DNA from: Afipia sp.
GTDB lineage: Bacteria; Pseudomonadota; Alphaproteobacteria; Rhizobiales; Xanthobacteraceae
Assembly (NCBI GenBank): GCA_017474385.1
Contig: JAFVHU010000122.1
Location: forward strand, 1 to 59,520
Direction: 5' to 3'
DNA length: 59,520 nt
Both the position numbers and the translations under genes were made by a program. Shown one piece after another: positions 44,600 to 53,958 of the stretch. Position 1 is the stretch's first letter; every line of letters starts with the position of its first letter. The notes below the pieces were generated by a model, which searched no databases, had not been told where the DNA came from, and saw only the letters and a program-made list of their open reading frames with translations.

Positions 44600-46696
44600 A
44601 TGAACTCATTGACGATGGCCCAAGGGATAAAGCGCCTCGGGATGCCGATTGCGGCGTTTCTCGCTGCCGCGCTGATCGGCCTGATCGCCATTTCCTGGAT
44701 GATCGACCAGAACGCCGTGCGGCTTTCGGTCGAGAACCAGATTCGTGCGGCGACCGGTCTCGACCTCAAGGTCAACGGCGACGTCCGTGTCTCGGTTTTC
44801 CCCGGCAGTTCCATCACCCTGCGGCAGGTCGGACTGAAAGGCGCGAGTTCGCGCGGCAGCGGCATTGCCGATGAGCCGCTCGCCGTCGATGAACTGACCG
44901 CCAACCTGCGCCTGCTGCCGCTGCTGATGCGGCGCTACGAAATCGCCGACGTGACATTGCAGAATCCGCGGATCAACGTGGAGCGCAGCGCCGACGGCCG
45001 CAGCAACTGGGCGGCCATCGTCGAGACGCTGGCACGCACCGTGAAGCCCGGCGTCGACAGTCCGGTGTCATTTTCCGAAATCCGCATCAAGGACGGCGTC
45101 CTCACCTATCAGAACGACGCGCGTGACATCGCCGAGACCGTCAACGGCATCGACCTGTCGCTGGCGTGGCCGTCGATCTCGCGCTCCTTCGCCGCCACCG
45201 GTCAGTTCAACTGGCGCAATGAACTCGTCGACGGCAGCCTGAGCATCAACGACTTCATCGCCGCGCTGTCCGGCGACCGGTCCGGCATCAAGGTCCGGGT
45301 CGCCAGCGCGCCGCTCAAGTTCGCTTTCGACGGCGCAGTCGCCAACCGCACCAGCCTCTTGATGGAAGGCACGCTGAGCGCCGACAGTCCGTCGCTGCGC
45401 AATGCCATGCGCTGGGCTGGACAGGCTCCTCCCGGCACCGGCGGGCTTGGACGCCTCTCGCTCAAGGCTCGCACCAATGTGGTTGGTGAATCCATTGCGC
45501 TGACCAACGTCAATATCGAACTCGACGGCAACACCGCTGAGGGCGTCATCACCTACAGCAGCAATGATCGCCAGACCGTGCAGGCGACCCTCGCCGCCGA
45601 GGCGCTCGACTTTTCGCCTTACATCGAGACCATCCGTCTGCTCGCCAGCGGTGCCCGCGACTGGAATCGGCAGTTGTTCGACCTGCGCGGTCTCTCCGCC
45701 ACCGATCTCGACATGCGCCTGTCGGCCGCGAAGGTCACCATCGGCACCTCCAGGCTCGGCCGCACCGCGCTCGGCGCCAATCTGCGCAGTGGCACGCTGG
45801 CGCTGAGCATCGGCGAAGCGCAGATCTATGGCGGCATCCTCAAGGGCTCGTTCGGCATTGCACGGACCAATGCCGATGCAGACGTCAAAGCCCAGTTCCA
45901 GTTCACCGATGTCGATCTGGCGAGCTGCGTTCAGGAGCTGTTCGGCGTCAACAAGCTGACCGGGCGCGGCAATCTCAACTTCGCGCTGGAAGCCAAGGGC
46001 GCCAGCCCGTTTGCGCTCGCGCAGTCGCTCGACGGCACTGCGACGCTGACGGGGCATGACGGCGCGATCAGCGGACTCAATGTCGAACAACTGCTGAAGC
46101 GTCTTGAGCGCCGCCCGTTGTCGGGCGCCGGCAATTTCCGCAGCGGCTCGACACCGTTCGAGACGCTGAATATCGCGATCCGGTTCAATGACGGTGTCGC
46201 CACCGCAGAGGATGCGCGGATCGAAGGGCCCACCACGCGCGTGCTGCTCACCGGCACGGCTTCAGTGCCGTCACGCGAATACGACCTGAAGGGTGTTGCC
46301 AGCCTTGTGGTCGCCAGCGATGTGCCGCCGGCGTTCCAACTGCCGTTCGTGGTGCAGGGCCCGTGGGACGATCCGCTGGTTTTCCCGGATTCGGATTCGC
46401 TGATCCGCCGCTCACCGGCCTCCGCGCCGCTGCTGGATTCCCTGAAGGACCGCAAGACGCGCGATGCGGTGAAATCGGTGATCGATCGCTTCACCGGCGG
46501 CAGGAAAGCTCCGGCTGAGCCGGCGGCGCAGCCCCAGGCCGCAGCTCCGCAGCCCAGCGCGCCTGCCGCCGTCGTCCTGCCGACGCCGGTCCTGCCCGCG
46601 CCCATTGCACCTGCTGCGGAAGCACCGTCCGCCGATGCGCCGTCAGCACCCGCCACACCGCCGGCGACAGAAACCCACACGGAAAAAGCGGACTAG
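44600..46696 (+). CDS. AsmA family protein
   Basis: A 698-residue AsmA-like protein. One N-terminal membrane anchor (MPIAAFLAAALIGLIAISWM) leads into a large periplasmic region with the AsmA N-terminal domain (IRAATGLDLKVNGDVRVSVF, SSITLRQVGLKG). The C-terminal domain has TGRGNLNFALEAKGASPFAL and SLDGTATLTGHDGAISGLNV. A Pro/Ala-rich low-complexity tail follows. AsmA-like proteins are thought to form hydrophobic grooves for lipid transport to the outer membrane. The TAG stop shares a CTAG with the stop of the convergent potI-like gene. Confidence 0.9.
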   Translation: MNSLTMAQGIKRLGMPIAAFLAAALIGLIAISWMIDQNAVRLSVENQIRAATGLDLKVNGDVRVSVFPGSSITLRQVGLKGASSRGSGIADEPLAVDELTANLRLLPLLMRRYEIADVTLQNPRINVERSADGRSNWAAIVETLARTVKPGVDSPVSFSEIRIKDGVLTYQNDARDIAETVNGIDLSLAWPSISRSFAATGQFNWRNELVDGSLSINDFIAALSGDRSGIKVRVASAPLKFAFDGAVANRTSLLMEGTLSADSPSLRNAMRWAGQAPPGTGGLGRLSLKARTNVVGESIALTNVNIELDGNTAEGVITYSSNDRQTVQATLAAEALDFSPYIETIRLLASGARDWNRQLFDLRGLSATDLDMRLSAAKVTIGTSRLGRTALGANLRSGTLALSIGEAQIYGGILKGSFGIARTNADADVKAQFQFTDVDLASCVQELFGVNKLTGRGNLNFALEAKGASPFALAQSLDGTATLTGHDGAISGLNVEQLLKRLERRPLSGAGNFRSGSTPFETLNIAIRFNDGVATAEDARIEGPTTRVLLTGTASVPSREYDLKGVASLVVASDVPPAFQLPFVVQGPWDDPLVFPDSDSLIRRSPASAPLLDSLKDRKTRDAVKSVIDRFTGGRKAPAEPAAQPQAAAPQPSAPAAVVLPTPVLPAPIAPAAEAPSADAPSAPATPPATETHTEKAD

Positions 46697-47508
46697 AGCG
46701 GCGCGGCGCTTTTGCCCTGCTCGCTCGACAGTTTCGACGCCAGCGACGCGGCTACGATCACCACCGCTACCACCGCGATGAACAGCGTGCAGATCGCGTT
46801 GATCTGCGGCTTCACGCCGAGCCGGACTTCGGAGTAAACCCGGACCGGCAGCGTCGCAGAGCCCGGCCCGGTGGTGAAGCTCGCGATCACCAGATCATCC
46901 AGTGACAGCGTGAACGCCAGCATCCAGCCCGCCGCGATCGACGGCAGCATCAGCGGCAGCGTCACCGCAATGAACGCCTGCACCGGCGAGCAGCCGAGAT
47001 CCATCGCGGCTTCTTCGAGACTGCGATCGAGCGCGCTCAGCCGCGACTGCACCACCACCGCGACGAAGCACATGGTCAGCGTGGTGTGCGCGATGGTGAC
47101 GGTCCAGAACCCGCGCCCTGCATCGATCGCCACGAACAGCAGCAACAGCGACAGCCCGGTGATGACTTCGGGCATCACCAGCGGCGCGTAGAGCATGCCT
47201 GAGAACAGCGTGCGTCCCTTGAAGCGCTCGCCGCGCGCCAGCCCCAGTGCCGCCAGCGTGCCGAGCAGCGTCGCAGCCGTCGCCGAGCAGAACGCCACGC
47301 GCAGGCTCATCCACGCCGCCGACAGCATGGCCTCGTCGTTGAAGAATTCGATGTACCAGCGCAGCGACCAGCCGCCCCACACCGTCACGAGCCGCGAGGC
47401 GTTGAACGAATAGATCACAAGGATCGCAATCGGCAGATACAGGAACGCCAGCCCGAGCGCGACCGAAGCGAGATTGAAGCCGGAGAAACGGGTTTGCCGC
47501 GCAGCCAT
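46693..47508 (-). CDS. potI: Polyamine-type ABC transporter permease (PotI/PotC-like)
   Basis: A 271-residue inner-membrane permease with six segments. The EAA loop is SLEEAAMDLGCSPVQAFIAV; the N-terminal LYLPIAILVIYSFNAS is typical of PotC/PotI. Start is the ATG at 47508, which shares its A with the TGA of potH (TGATG); the longer frame upstream is a potH shadow. Last gene of the operon. The substrate is inferred from family likeness only. Confidence 0.9.
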   Translation of the reverse strand: MAARQTRFSGFNLASVALGLAFLYLPIAILVIYSFNASRLVTVWGGWSLRWYIEFFNDEAMLSAAWMSLRVAFCSATAATLLGTLAALGLARGERFKGRTLFSGMLYAPLVMPEVITGLSLLLLFVAIDAGRGFWTVTIAHTTLTMCFVAVVVQSRLSALDRSLEEAAMDLGCSPVQAFIAVTLPLMLPSIAAGWMLAFTLSLDDLVIASFTTGPGSATLPVRVYSEVRLGVKPQINAICTLFIAVVAVVIVAASLASKLSSEQGKSAAPL

Positions 47509-48419
47509 CAGTGCTGCTCCAGATGGCGGCGTTGCAGTTTCTCGTAGATCAGCAGCGGCACCAGCAGCACGACCAGCAGCACGACCGCGATCGCCGATGC
47601 GACCGGCCAGTCCTTGTTGGTGAAAAACTCCAGCCACAACGTCTGTCCGATCATCATGCGATCTGAGCCAGCCAGCAGATCGGGAATCACGAACTCGCCG
47701 ACAATGGGAATGAAGCACAGCAGCACGCCCGCACTGACGCCCGACAAGGACAGCGGAACTGTCACCAGCCAGAAGGCCTTCAGCTTTGAGGCGCCGAGAT
47801 CAGCGGCAGCTTCCAGTAACGCGTCGTCCATCTTCGACAGCGTCGCGTAAAGCGGCAGGATCATGAACGGAAAGTATGAGTAGACGATGCCGAGATACAT
47901 CGCCGCATCGGTCGAGAGCCAGACCAGCGGCTTGTCGATGATGCCGAGCGCAAGCAGCGCCTTGTTGAGCAGACCGTCATGCTGGAGCACGTTGATCCAG
48001 GCATAAATGCGGATCAGAAACGAGGTCCAGAACGGCACGATCACCAGCATCATCGCGATGGGCTGCCAGCGTTGCGGCAGCCGCGACATGCCATAAGCCA
48101 CCGGATAGCCGATCAGCAGCAATATGGCAGTGGACGTGATCGCGACCACGAGGCTGCGCACATAAGAGAAAATATAAAGGTCGTCCGACGCCAGCAGCCT
48201 GAAGTTGTCGAACGAGAGCGCCGACAGCGCCGCTTTGAACGCGTCCCAGCCCGCAGCGAGATCGAACACCGGAATATAAGGCGGCTGCGCGATGGCGGTC
48301 TGCGACAGCGCGATCTTCAGCACAAAGCCGAACGGCACCAGAAAGAACAGCGCCATCCAGAGATAGGGCGCAATGGCTGCGAGCCGCGCCGGACGGGTGA
48401 AGATGCGCCGCCCGCTCAT
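47508..48419 (-). CDS. potH: Polyamine-type ABC transporter permease (PotH/PotB-like)
   Basis: A 303-residue permease with six segments. It has YLWMALFFLVPFGFVLKIAL at the start and the EAA loop LLEAAADLGASKLKAFWLVT; LCFIPIVGEFVIPDLLAGSD is characteristic of PotB/PotH. Its ATG overlaps the stop of the ATPase gene (ATGA), showing translational coupling. Confidence 0.92.
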   Translation of the reverse strand: MSGRRIFTRPARLAAIAPYLWMALFFLVPFGFVLKIALSQTAIAQPPYIPVFDLAAGWDAFKAALSALSFDNFRLLASDDLYIFSYVRSLVVAITSTAILLLIGYPVAYGMSRLPQRWQPIAMMLVIVPFWTSFLIRIYAWINVLQHDGLLNKALLALGIIDKPLVWLSTDAAMYLGIVYSYFPFMILPLYATLSKMDDALLEAAADLGASKLKAFWLVTVPLSLSGVSAGVLLCFIPIVGEFVIPDLLAGSDRMMIGQTLWLEFFTNKDWPVASAIAVVLLVVLLVPLLIYEKLQRRHLEQH

Positions 48420-49519
48420 CGGTCGAGCACCACGACATCGTCGGGCGCGAATGAAACGGTCACCCGTTGCCCAACCACAAACCCATCCGCGGCTGTTCGC
48501 GTCGCGTTGGCCGCAGCCACACGCAGCACCGCACCGCCATCGAGTTTGACCGCATAGACCGATACGCCGCCGAGAAATCCGGTGGACGTCAGTTCGCCGT
48601 TGAACGTGTTGACGGCGGGTTCGTCCTGCGTCGCCTTGGATATCCGGATTTTTTCCGGACGGATCGCGACGCAGACGCTGCTGGTTCCCGATGAAGGCAC
48701 GTGCGACGCGACGATGGCGCCCGCACTCTCCGTCGCAATCGTGAAGTGCCCTGCCTGACGCGCGGCGACCTGTCCCTCGATCAGATTGATGTCGCCGACG
48801 AAGCCGGCGATCCAGCGCGAGTTCGGCGCTTCGTAGAGTTCGCGCGGCGGCGCGACCTGCACCAGCTTGCCTTTGTCCATCACGCCGATGCGGTCGGCGA
48901 CCGTCATCGCCTCTTCCTGATCGTGGGTGACGATGATGAAGGTCATGCCCAGACGGCGCTGCACCTCCATCAGTTCGGCCTGCGTGCCTTCGCGCAGTTT
49001 CTTGTCGAGCGCGGCCAGCGGCTCGTCGAGCAGCAACACCCGCGGACGGCGCGCCAGCGACCGCGCCAGCGCCACACGCTGGCGCTGACCGCCCGATAGT
49101 TGATCGGGGCGGCGTTTCTCAAGTCCCTCGAGCCGCACCAGCGCCACCATCTCGGCGACGCGCGCGGCGATCTCGTCTTTCGGCAAGCCAGCGCGCTTGA
49201 GGCCAAACGCAATGTTGTCCTTGACGGTCAGATGCGGAAACAGCGCATAGTTCTGGAACATCATGTTGACGGGCCGCTCATGCGGCAGCACATGCGCGAT
49301 ATCCGCGCCGTCGAGATGGATCGCGCCCGCGTCCGGTGCTTCAAATCCCGCCAGCATGCGCAACAGCGTGGTCTTGCCGCAACCGCTCGGGCCCAGCAGC
49401 GCGAAAAATTCTCCGGCCGCGATATCGAGCGACAGATCGTCGACCGCCGTGAAGCCGCCGAAGCGCTTCACCACCGACGCGATCCGCAGCAATGGAGTTT
49501 TAGCCGCATTCGCCATCAT
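48416..49519 (-). CDS. potG: Polyamine-type ABC transporter ATPase (PotG/PotA-like)
   Basis: A 367-residue ATPase. Walker A is LLGPSGCGKTTLLRML, the signature is QLSGGQRQRVALARSLA, Walker B is VLLLDEPLAALD and the switch His is in IIVTHDQEEAMT. The C-terminal TOBE domain includes VCVAIRPEKIRISK. The start (ATG 49519 or 49516) overlaps the stop of the GlpD-like gene. A substrate-binding protein gene is missing from the operon. Confidence 0.93.
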   Translation of the reverse strand: MMANAAKTPLLRIASVVKRFGGFTAVDDLSLDIAAGEFFALLGPSGCGKTTLLRMLAGFEAPDAGAIHLDGADIAHVLPHERPVNMMFQNYALFPHLTVKDNIAFGLKRAGLPKDEIAARVAEMVALVRLEGLEKRRPDQLSGGQRQRVALARSLARRPRVLLLDEPLAALDKKLREGTQAELMEVQRRLGMTFIIVTHDQEEAMTVADRIGVMDKGKLVQVAPPRELYEAPNSRWIAGFVGDINLIEGQVAARQAGHFTIATESAGAIVASHVPSSGTSSVCVAIRPEKIRISKATQDEPAVNTFNGELTSTGFLGGVSVYAVKLDGGAVLRVAAANATRTAADGFVVGQRVTVSFAPDDVVVLDR

Positions 49520-50961
49520 GCCGCGGCCATGAATGTTTCAAGCGCCTCGCGGTCCTGCCGCGACAACGTCAGGCCGAGTTTGGAGCGCCGCCACACAATG
49601 TCGTCGGCGAAACGGGCAAATTCTTCTGTCATCAAGTAACGGACCTCCGCGCCGGTGAGGTCATCGCCAAACCTCGGGCCGAGATCATCCATGCTTTTTG
49701 CCGCACCCAGAATCCGCTCGATCCGTGTGCCGTATGACGCGATCAGCCGCTCCGCGTGATGTTCGCTCAGGAATGCCCAGCGCTTGCGCGCAATGTCCAC
49801 CTGATCGCCGAACGTATCCCAGGAAAAATCCCCGCCCGGTAACGGTTCGGCTTCCGTCCACGACGGCTGCATCTTGAGAAACGATCCAAGCCGCGCCAGC
49901 GCGATCTCAGCGCGCCGCCGTGCACTTGTCGTCGCACCGCCGATCATCGTCAGCAACGGCGCCTTGCGGAATTTCCGGCCCAGCTTCACGATGCCGTCGC
50001 GCTGGCCCGTGGCATTGCAGCCGGCCATTGCATGCACGACGTCGGCCGCCTCGATCCGCACACGGAAATAGCGGCTCGCGGCCGCACACAGATAGGCGAT
50101 GTCGTCCGCGCCGGCCGACGTCATCGCCGGATCACCGGTGAAGCTCCGCTCGGACGTGCCGATCAGCGTGAAGTCGCGATGAAAGGGAATGGCATAGACC
50201 ATGCGGCGGTCGTCGTTCTGGAGCACGTAGACATCGTCGTGATCGAACATCCGCCTCACGACGATCTGGCTGACTTTCGCGAAGCTCGCTTGAACGGCGG
50301 GCAAATGCAAGACGGTTTCGGCGACCTGCCGCGTCCACGCTCCGGTCGTATTCACCAGCGCCCGCGCGGTGACGGTTTCGCGCCGGCCGCGGTTGACCAC
50401 CACGAGCCGCCAGACGTCAGAGCGTTCGACCCAGACGCAGCGCGCGCCGGTCCGGATCGCAGCGCCGCGCGCGGCGGCGTCAACGGCGTTCAGGACGACA
50501 AGCCGCGATTCATCGACGGTGCAGTCGGAATACGCCAGCGCCAGCCCGAGCGACCGCTTGAGCGGATGACCCGCCTCATGGATCGTCAGGTCCAGCACTT
50601 CGGAACGCGGCAGCGGGCTCCTCGCCGCAAGGCGGCCGTAGACAAAGAGCCCGCCGCGCAGCATTGCCGGAGGCCGCTCATCGGAATGAACCGGAAGCAC
50701 AAAACGAGCCGGCCGTACCAGATGCGGCGCCGTGCGCAGCGCGATGTCCCGCTCCGCCAGCGCGGCGCGCACCCGCAGCGCATTTCCGCGCTCGAGATCG
50801 ATGAAATTGCCATGCATCAGATGGGGAGCGGCAGACGTCGCGCCATTGCCGAGGTCGGTTTGTTCGAACAACGCGACCCGCAGACCGCGCCCGGCAGCAT
50901 CGCGCGCGATGCTCGTGCCATTGAGGCCGCCTCCGATGATCGCGATGTCGACATCCGCCAT
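49516..50961 (-). CDS. GlpD-like FAD-dependent dehydrogenase, diverged
   Basis: A 481-residue protein homologous along its length to aerobic glycerol-3-phosphate dehydrogenase: FAD loop DIAIIGGGLNGTSIARDAAG, middle region APHLVRPARFVLPV, and C-terminal DDIVWRRSKLGLTLS. The hallmark STKLIHGGLRYL segment is replaced by SAAPHLMHGNFIDL, so a basic residue and a Gly-Gly of the usual active site are gone. It is the first gene of an operon with the PotGHI-like transporter and overlaps potG by 4 bp, suggesting that it oxidises the imported compound. The start is ATG 50961 (GGAG upstream) or 50988. Confidence 0.82.
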   Translation of the reverse strand: MADVDIAIIGGGLNGTSIARDAAGRGLRVALFEQTDLGNGATSAAPHLMHGNFIDLERGNALRVRAALAERDIALRTAPHLVRPARFVLPVHSDERPPAMLRGGLFVYGRLAARSPLPRSEVLDLTIHEAGHPLKRSLGLALAYSDCTVDESRLVVLNAVDAAARGAAIRTGARCVWVERSDVWRLVVVNRGRRETVTARALVNTTGAWTRQVAETVLHLPAVQASFAKVSQIVVRRMFDHDDVYVLQNDDRRMVYAIPFHRDFTLIGTSERSFTGDPAMTSAGADDIAYLCAAASRYFRVRIEAADVVHAMAGCNATGQRDGIVKLGRKFRKAPLLTMIGGATTSARRRAEIALARLGSFLKMQPSWTEAEPLPGGDFSWDTFGDQVDIARKRWAFLSEHHAERLIASYGTRIERILGAAKSMDDLGPRFGDDLTGAEVRYLMTEEFARFADDIVWRRSKLGLTLSRQDREALETFMAAA

Positions 50962-51029
50962 GCGGAGATGATCTCCGACGGCCATCATCGCGAGTCAAGT
51001 GTTGCGGTGTTCGGGCAGTCAGGGACGCG

Positions 51030-53753
51030 TCAGCCGGCTCTGCGCGGGAGTTTCGAGACGTTCGTGCCCGAAACGCTCTTGGGGCGGCCAATCCACTCGG
51101 CGTAGTTCTCAATCGGCGCAGGCTTGCCGAGGAAATACCCCTGCACCTGATCGCAGGCTTCGTCCGCAAGGAAGGCAAGCTGTTCCTGGGTTTCGACGCC
51201 TTCCGCAACGATGGAGATGTTGAGGCCGTGGCCAAGTCCGATCATGGCGCGGATGATCGCGGCGGACTGCGTGTTGCGCCCCAGATTCATCACGAAAGCG
51301 CGGTCGATCTTGATCTTGTCGAACGGGAACGCCTGCAGGTAGGTCAGCGAGGAATAACCGCTGCCGAAATCGTCCATGGCAATCCGCACGCCGAGCGCCT
51401 TCAGCCGCCGCAGCAATGAGAGCCCGCGGTCGAAATCCTCGATCAGCACACCCTCGGTGATCTCAAGCTCCAGCCGGCCCGGCGCGAGGCCGGTCTCGAT
51501 CAGGATGGAATGAACCAGGCCGACGAGATCGCCGTGCATGAACTGCGCCGGCGACAGGTTGACCGAGATTTGCAGGTCCTTCGGCCACGACGCCGCCTCG
51601 CGGCAGGCTTCGCGCAGAATCCACTCGCCCATCTCGACGATCAGGCCGCTTTCTTCCGCGAGCGGAATGAAATCGCCGGGCGGAACGAAGCCGCGCACCG
51701 GATGGGTCCACCGCGCCAGCGCCTCGAAACCGAGAACGTGATCGGCCTTCATCTTGTGGCGCGCGCGGGCCTGCGGCTGATAGTGCAGCGACAGTTCGCC
51801 GTTCCTGATCGCGGTCGACAGTTCCTGATGCAGCGCGCGGCGGTCGCGGAGCTGCTGGTCGAGCTCCATATCGAAGAAATTGATGGAGCCGCGCGCTTTC
51901 GTCTTGGCCCGGAACAAGGCGGCGTCGGCGTTGGTGAGCAATGTTTCGGCGTCGCGGCCATTGCGCGGGTACACCGAGATTCCGATGGTCAGACCGATGC
52001 GAACCGCACGGCCCTCGAACGTGAATTCGGTCTGCATCGACTGCATCAGGCGCGTGGCAAGCGCCTTGGCGGAATCGGGCTGAAGGCCATCGATGATAAG
52101 ACCGAACTCGTCGCCGCTGAGACGCGCAACGACGCCACCGGAAATGACCGATTCAAGACGCCGCGAGAATTCGATCAGCAACTGGTCGCCGACCTCGTGG
52201 CCGAACACATCGTTGATTTCCTTCAGCCGGTCGAGATCGAGCGACAGCACCGCGAATTCCTCGTCGGTGTCCTCGCAGGCGTCGATCATCTGCTCCAGGG
52301 CCTGGAGGAACGCCGCGCGGTTCGGCAGTTCTGTCAGCGCATCGTGATAAGCCATGTGGGCCATGCGCGACTCGGTTTCGCGCCGGTCGGTGATGTCTTC
52401 GTTGGTCTTGATCAGATATTGCGGCTCACCGGCCTCGTCGAGCACGGTCACGCGCCGGGTCAGGAACAGACGCAGCCCGTTTTCGGTCTGGATCGGATGC
52501 TCCTCGGTGACAACGCCCTTCTTGCGGACGGCGTCCTCGTCGCGCTTGAGCATGAGCCGCACATCGGCCGGATTGTAGATGTCCTCGAGCGTGGCGCCGA
52601 TAACGTCCTCGCGCCTGCGGGTCAGCATCGCCTCGGCGGCGCGGTTGGCGAGGACATACTGGCCGTCGCTCAGCCGCTTGACGACAAGCGAGACCGGAAT
52701 GTTGTCGACCACCAGTTCCAGGAATTTCTTCGCGCTTTGAATCTCGCGCGTCAGGGACCGGCGATCGGTCACGTCCTCGAACAGGGAAACCAGGAATTCC
52801 GGCTTGCCCTTTTCGTCGCGCGCGATCATACGGTTGCAAGCTATCAGGCGTCTGGCGCCATTGTGCTCGATGGACAATTCGGTGCGCGTCTGGCCGGTCG
52901 GCGAAACAATCGCGTCGCGGTCAGCCTCCGCCACTGCCAGTGCCGCTTCCGGCACGTAAACCTTCTCCGCGGTGTGGCCGATGATCTGATCGCGGCTCAG
53001 CCCGGAGAATTGCTCGAACGCGCGGTTGGCGAGAATATATCTGCCATCCTCGATGCTTTTGGCCGCGACACAGACCGGAATGTTGTCGATGACCGATTCA
53101 AGGAAGTGCGTGGTGGTCGCAAGCTGCCGGGACATTTTGCGCTGTGCGGTGCAATCCCCGTGCGTCGACACCGTTCCGCCGTTGGCCAGCTTTCGATGCT
53201 TGATCAGGATCGAGCGGCTATCGGAAAGCTCGCAGATGTGCCCATCCGTATGCTCAACGTTGCGATAGTAAGTGTCGAGCAGCCCATCGAACATGCCGCG
53301 CTGTTTCCGCAAATCCAGAAGATCAGGCCCCGTCATTCCGGGGAAAAGGTCGAAGCGGTCCAGCCCATAGATTTCCAGATAACGGTCGTTGCAGAACACG
53401 ACGCGCTTGTGCGCATCGAGCATCACTATGCCGGTGGTCAGGTTGTTAAGGGCGCTGGAGACAAAAGCCGCACGCCGGATATTGGCGTGACGCGCGCGCC
53501 GCAGCGCGGTCGAGACCCAGAGAATGATCGCGGCAAGAAACGCGGCGACCACGAAGCCGCCCATTGCCACCTGCCACACGAGCGCGGTGTTCGAGATCTC
53601 CAGCGCCGTTGCGGAGAACGAGCCATCGGGATTGGCGACGATCTGCGCGGCAGCGCTGCCCGGCGCCAAAATATTGGCGCAGAGACACGCGGCGGCCCAC
53701 ACCGGGCTCGCTGTGGTCGCTCGTGCTTGCTTCTGCCAGCCGGTCATTACCAT
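51030..53753 (-). CDS. Multi-PAS GGDEF-EAL c-di-GMP protein
   Basis: A 907-residue signalling protein. A signal-like hydrophobic N-terminus and a second membrane segment (VWQVAMGGFVVAAFLAAIIL) bracket a short periplasmic loop. Three PAS domains follow (about 100-210, 215-330, 340-455). The GGDEF domain has SGDEF in the active loop (VARLSGDEFGLII), a tolerated variant, with no I-site. The EAL domain is complete: LGFEALARWTHP, LEITEGVLIED, IAMDDFGSGYSSL, IVAEGVETQEQ. Probably a phosphodiesterase, perhaps with cyclase activity. Confidence 0.93.
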   Translation of the reverse strand: MVMTGWQKQARATTASPVWAAACLCANILAPGSAAAQIVANPDGSFSATALEISNTALVWQVAMGGFVVAAFLAAIILWVSTALRRARHANIRRAAFVSSALNNLTTGIVMLDAHKRVVFCNDRYLEIYGLDRFDLFPGMTGPDLLDLRKQRGMFDGLLDTYYRNVEHTDGHICELSDSRSILIKHRKLANGGTVSTHGDCTAQRKMSRQLATTTHFLESVIDNIPVCVAAKSIEDGRYILANRAFEQFSGLSRDQIIGHTAEKVYVPEAALAVAEADRDAIVSPTGQTRTELSIEHNGARRLIACNRMIARDEKGKPEFLVSLFEDVTDRRSLTREIQSAKKFLELVVDNIPVSLVVKRLSDGQYVLANRAAEAMLTRRREDVIGATLEDIYNPADVRLMLKRDEDAVRKKGVVTEEHPIQTENGLRLFLTRRVTVLDEAGEPQYLIKTNEDITDRRETESRMAHMAYHDALTELPNRAAFLQALEQMIDACEDTDEEFAVLSLDLDRLKEINDVFGHEVGDQLLIEFSRRLESVISGGVVARLSGDEFGLIIDGLQPDSAKALATRLMQSMQTEFTFEGRAVRIGLTIGISVYPRNGRDAETLLTNADAALFRAKTKARGSINFFDMELDQQLRDRRALHQELSTAIRNGELSLHYQPQARARHKMKADHVLGFEALARWTHPVRGFVPPGDFIPLAEESGLIVEMGEWILREACREAASWPKDLQISVNLSPAQFMHGDLVGLVHSILIETGLAPGRLELEITEGVLIEDFDRGLSLLRRLKALGVRIAMDDFGSGYSSLTYLQAFPFDKIKIDRAFVMNLGRNTQSAAIIRAMIGLGHGLNISIVAEGVETQEQLAFLADEACDQVQGYFLGKPAPIENYAEWIGRPKSVSGTNVSKLPRRAG

Positions 53754-53958
53754 TCCGCGGAATTCTTCATCCCGCAGTGTCTGGCTGTACCTCTTTGGAT
53801 CGGGTAAACGCGTAATCGCGGCCCCCGGACATTATGACTTAAATGCGGGCAAATGGCCGCTTATGCTTAACCAAATCCTAACGCGGACAGCATCGCAAAG
53901 CGGCGCACTGAACATAGAATGAGCAAGAAACGAATCGTTCCGGCAAAGCGAAGCATCC

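Noticed and set aside
51510-53807. A 765-codon open frame on the plus strand opposite the PAS-GGDEF-EAL gene
   Set aside because: It mirrors the minus-strand gene codon for codon, is rich in Arg/His/Asp/Val as antisense frames are in GC-rich DNA, and has no recognisable domain.
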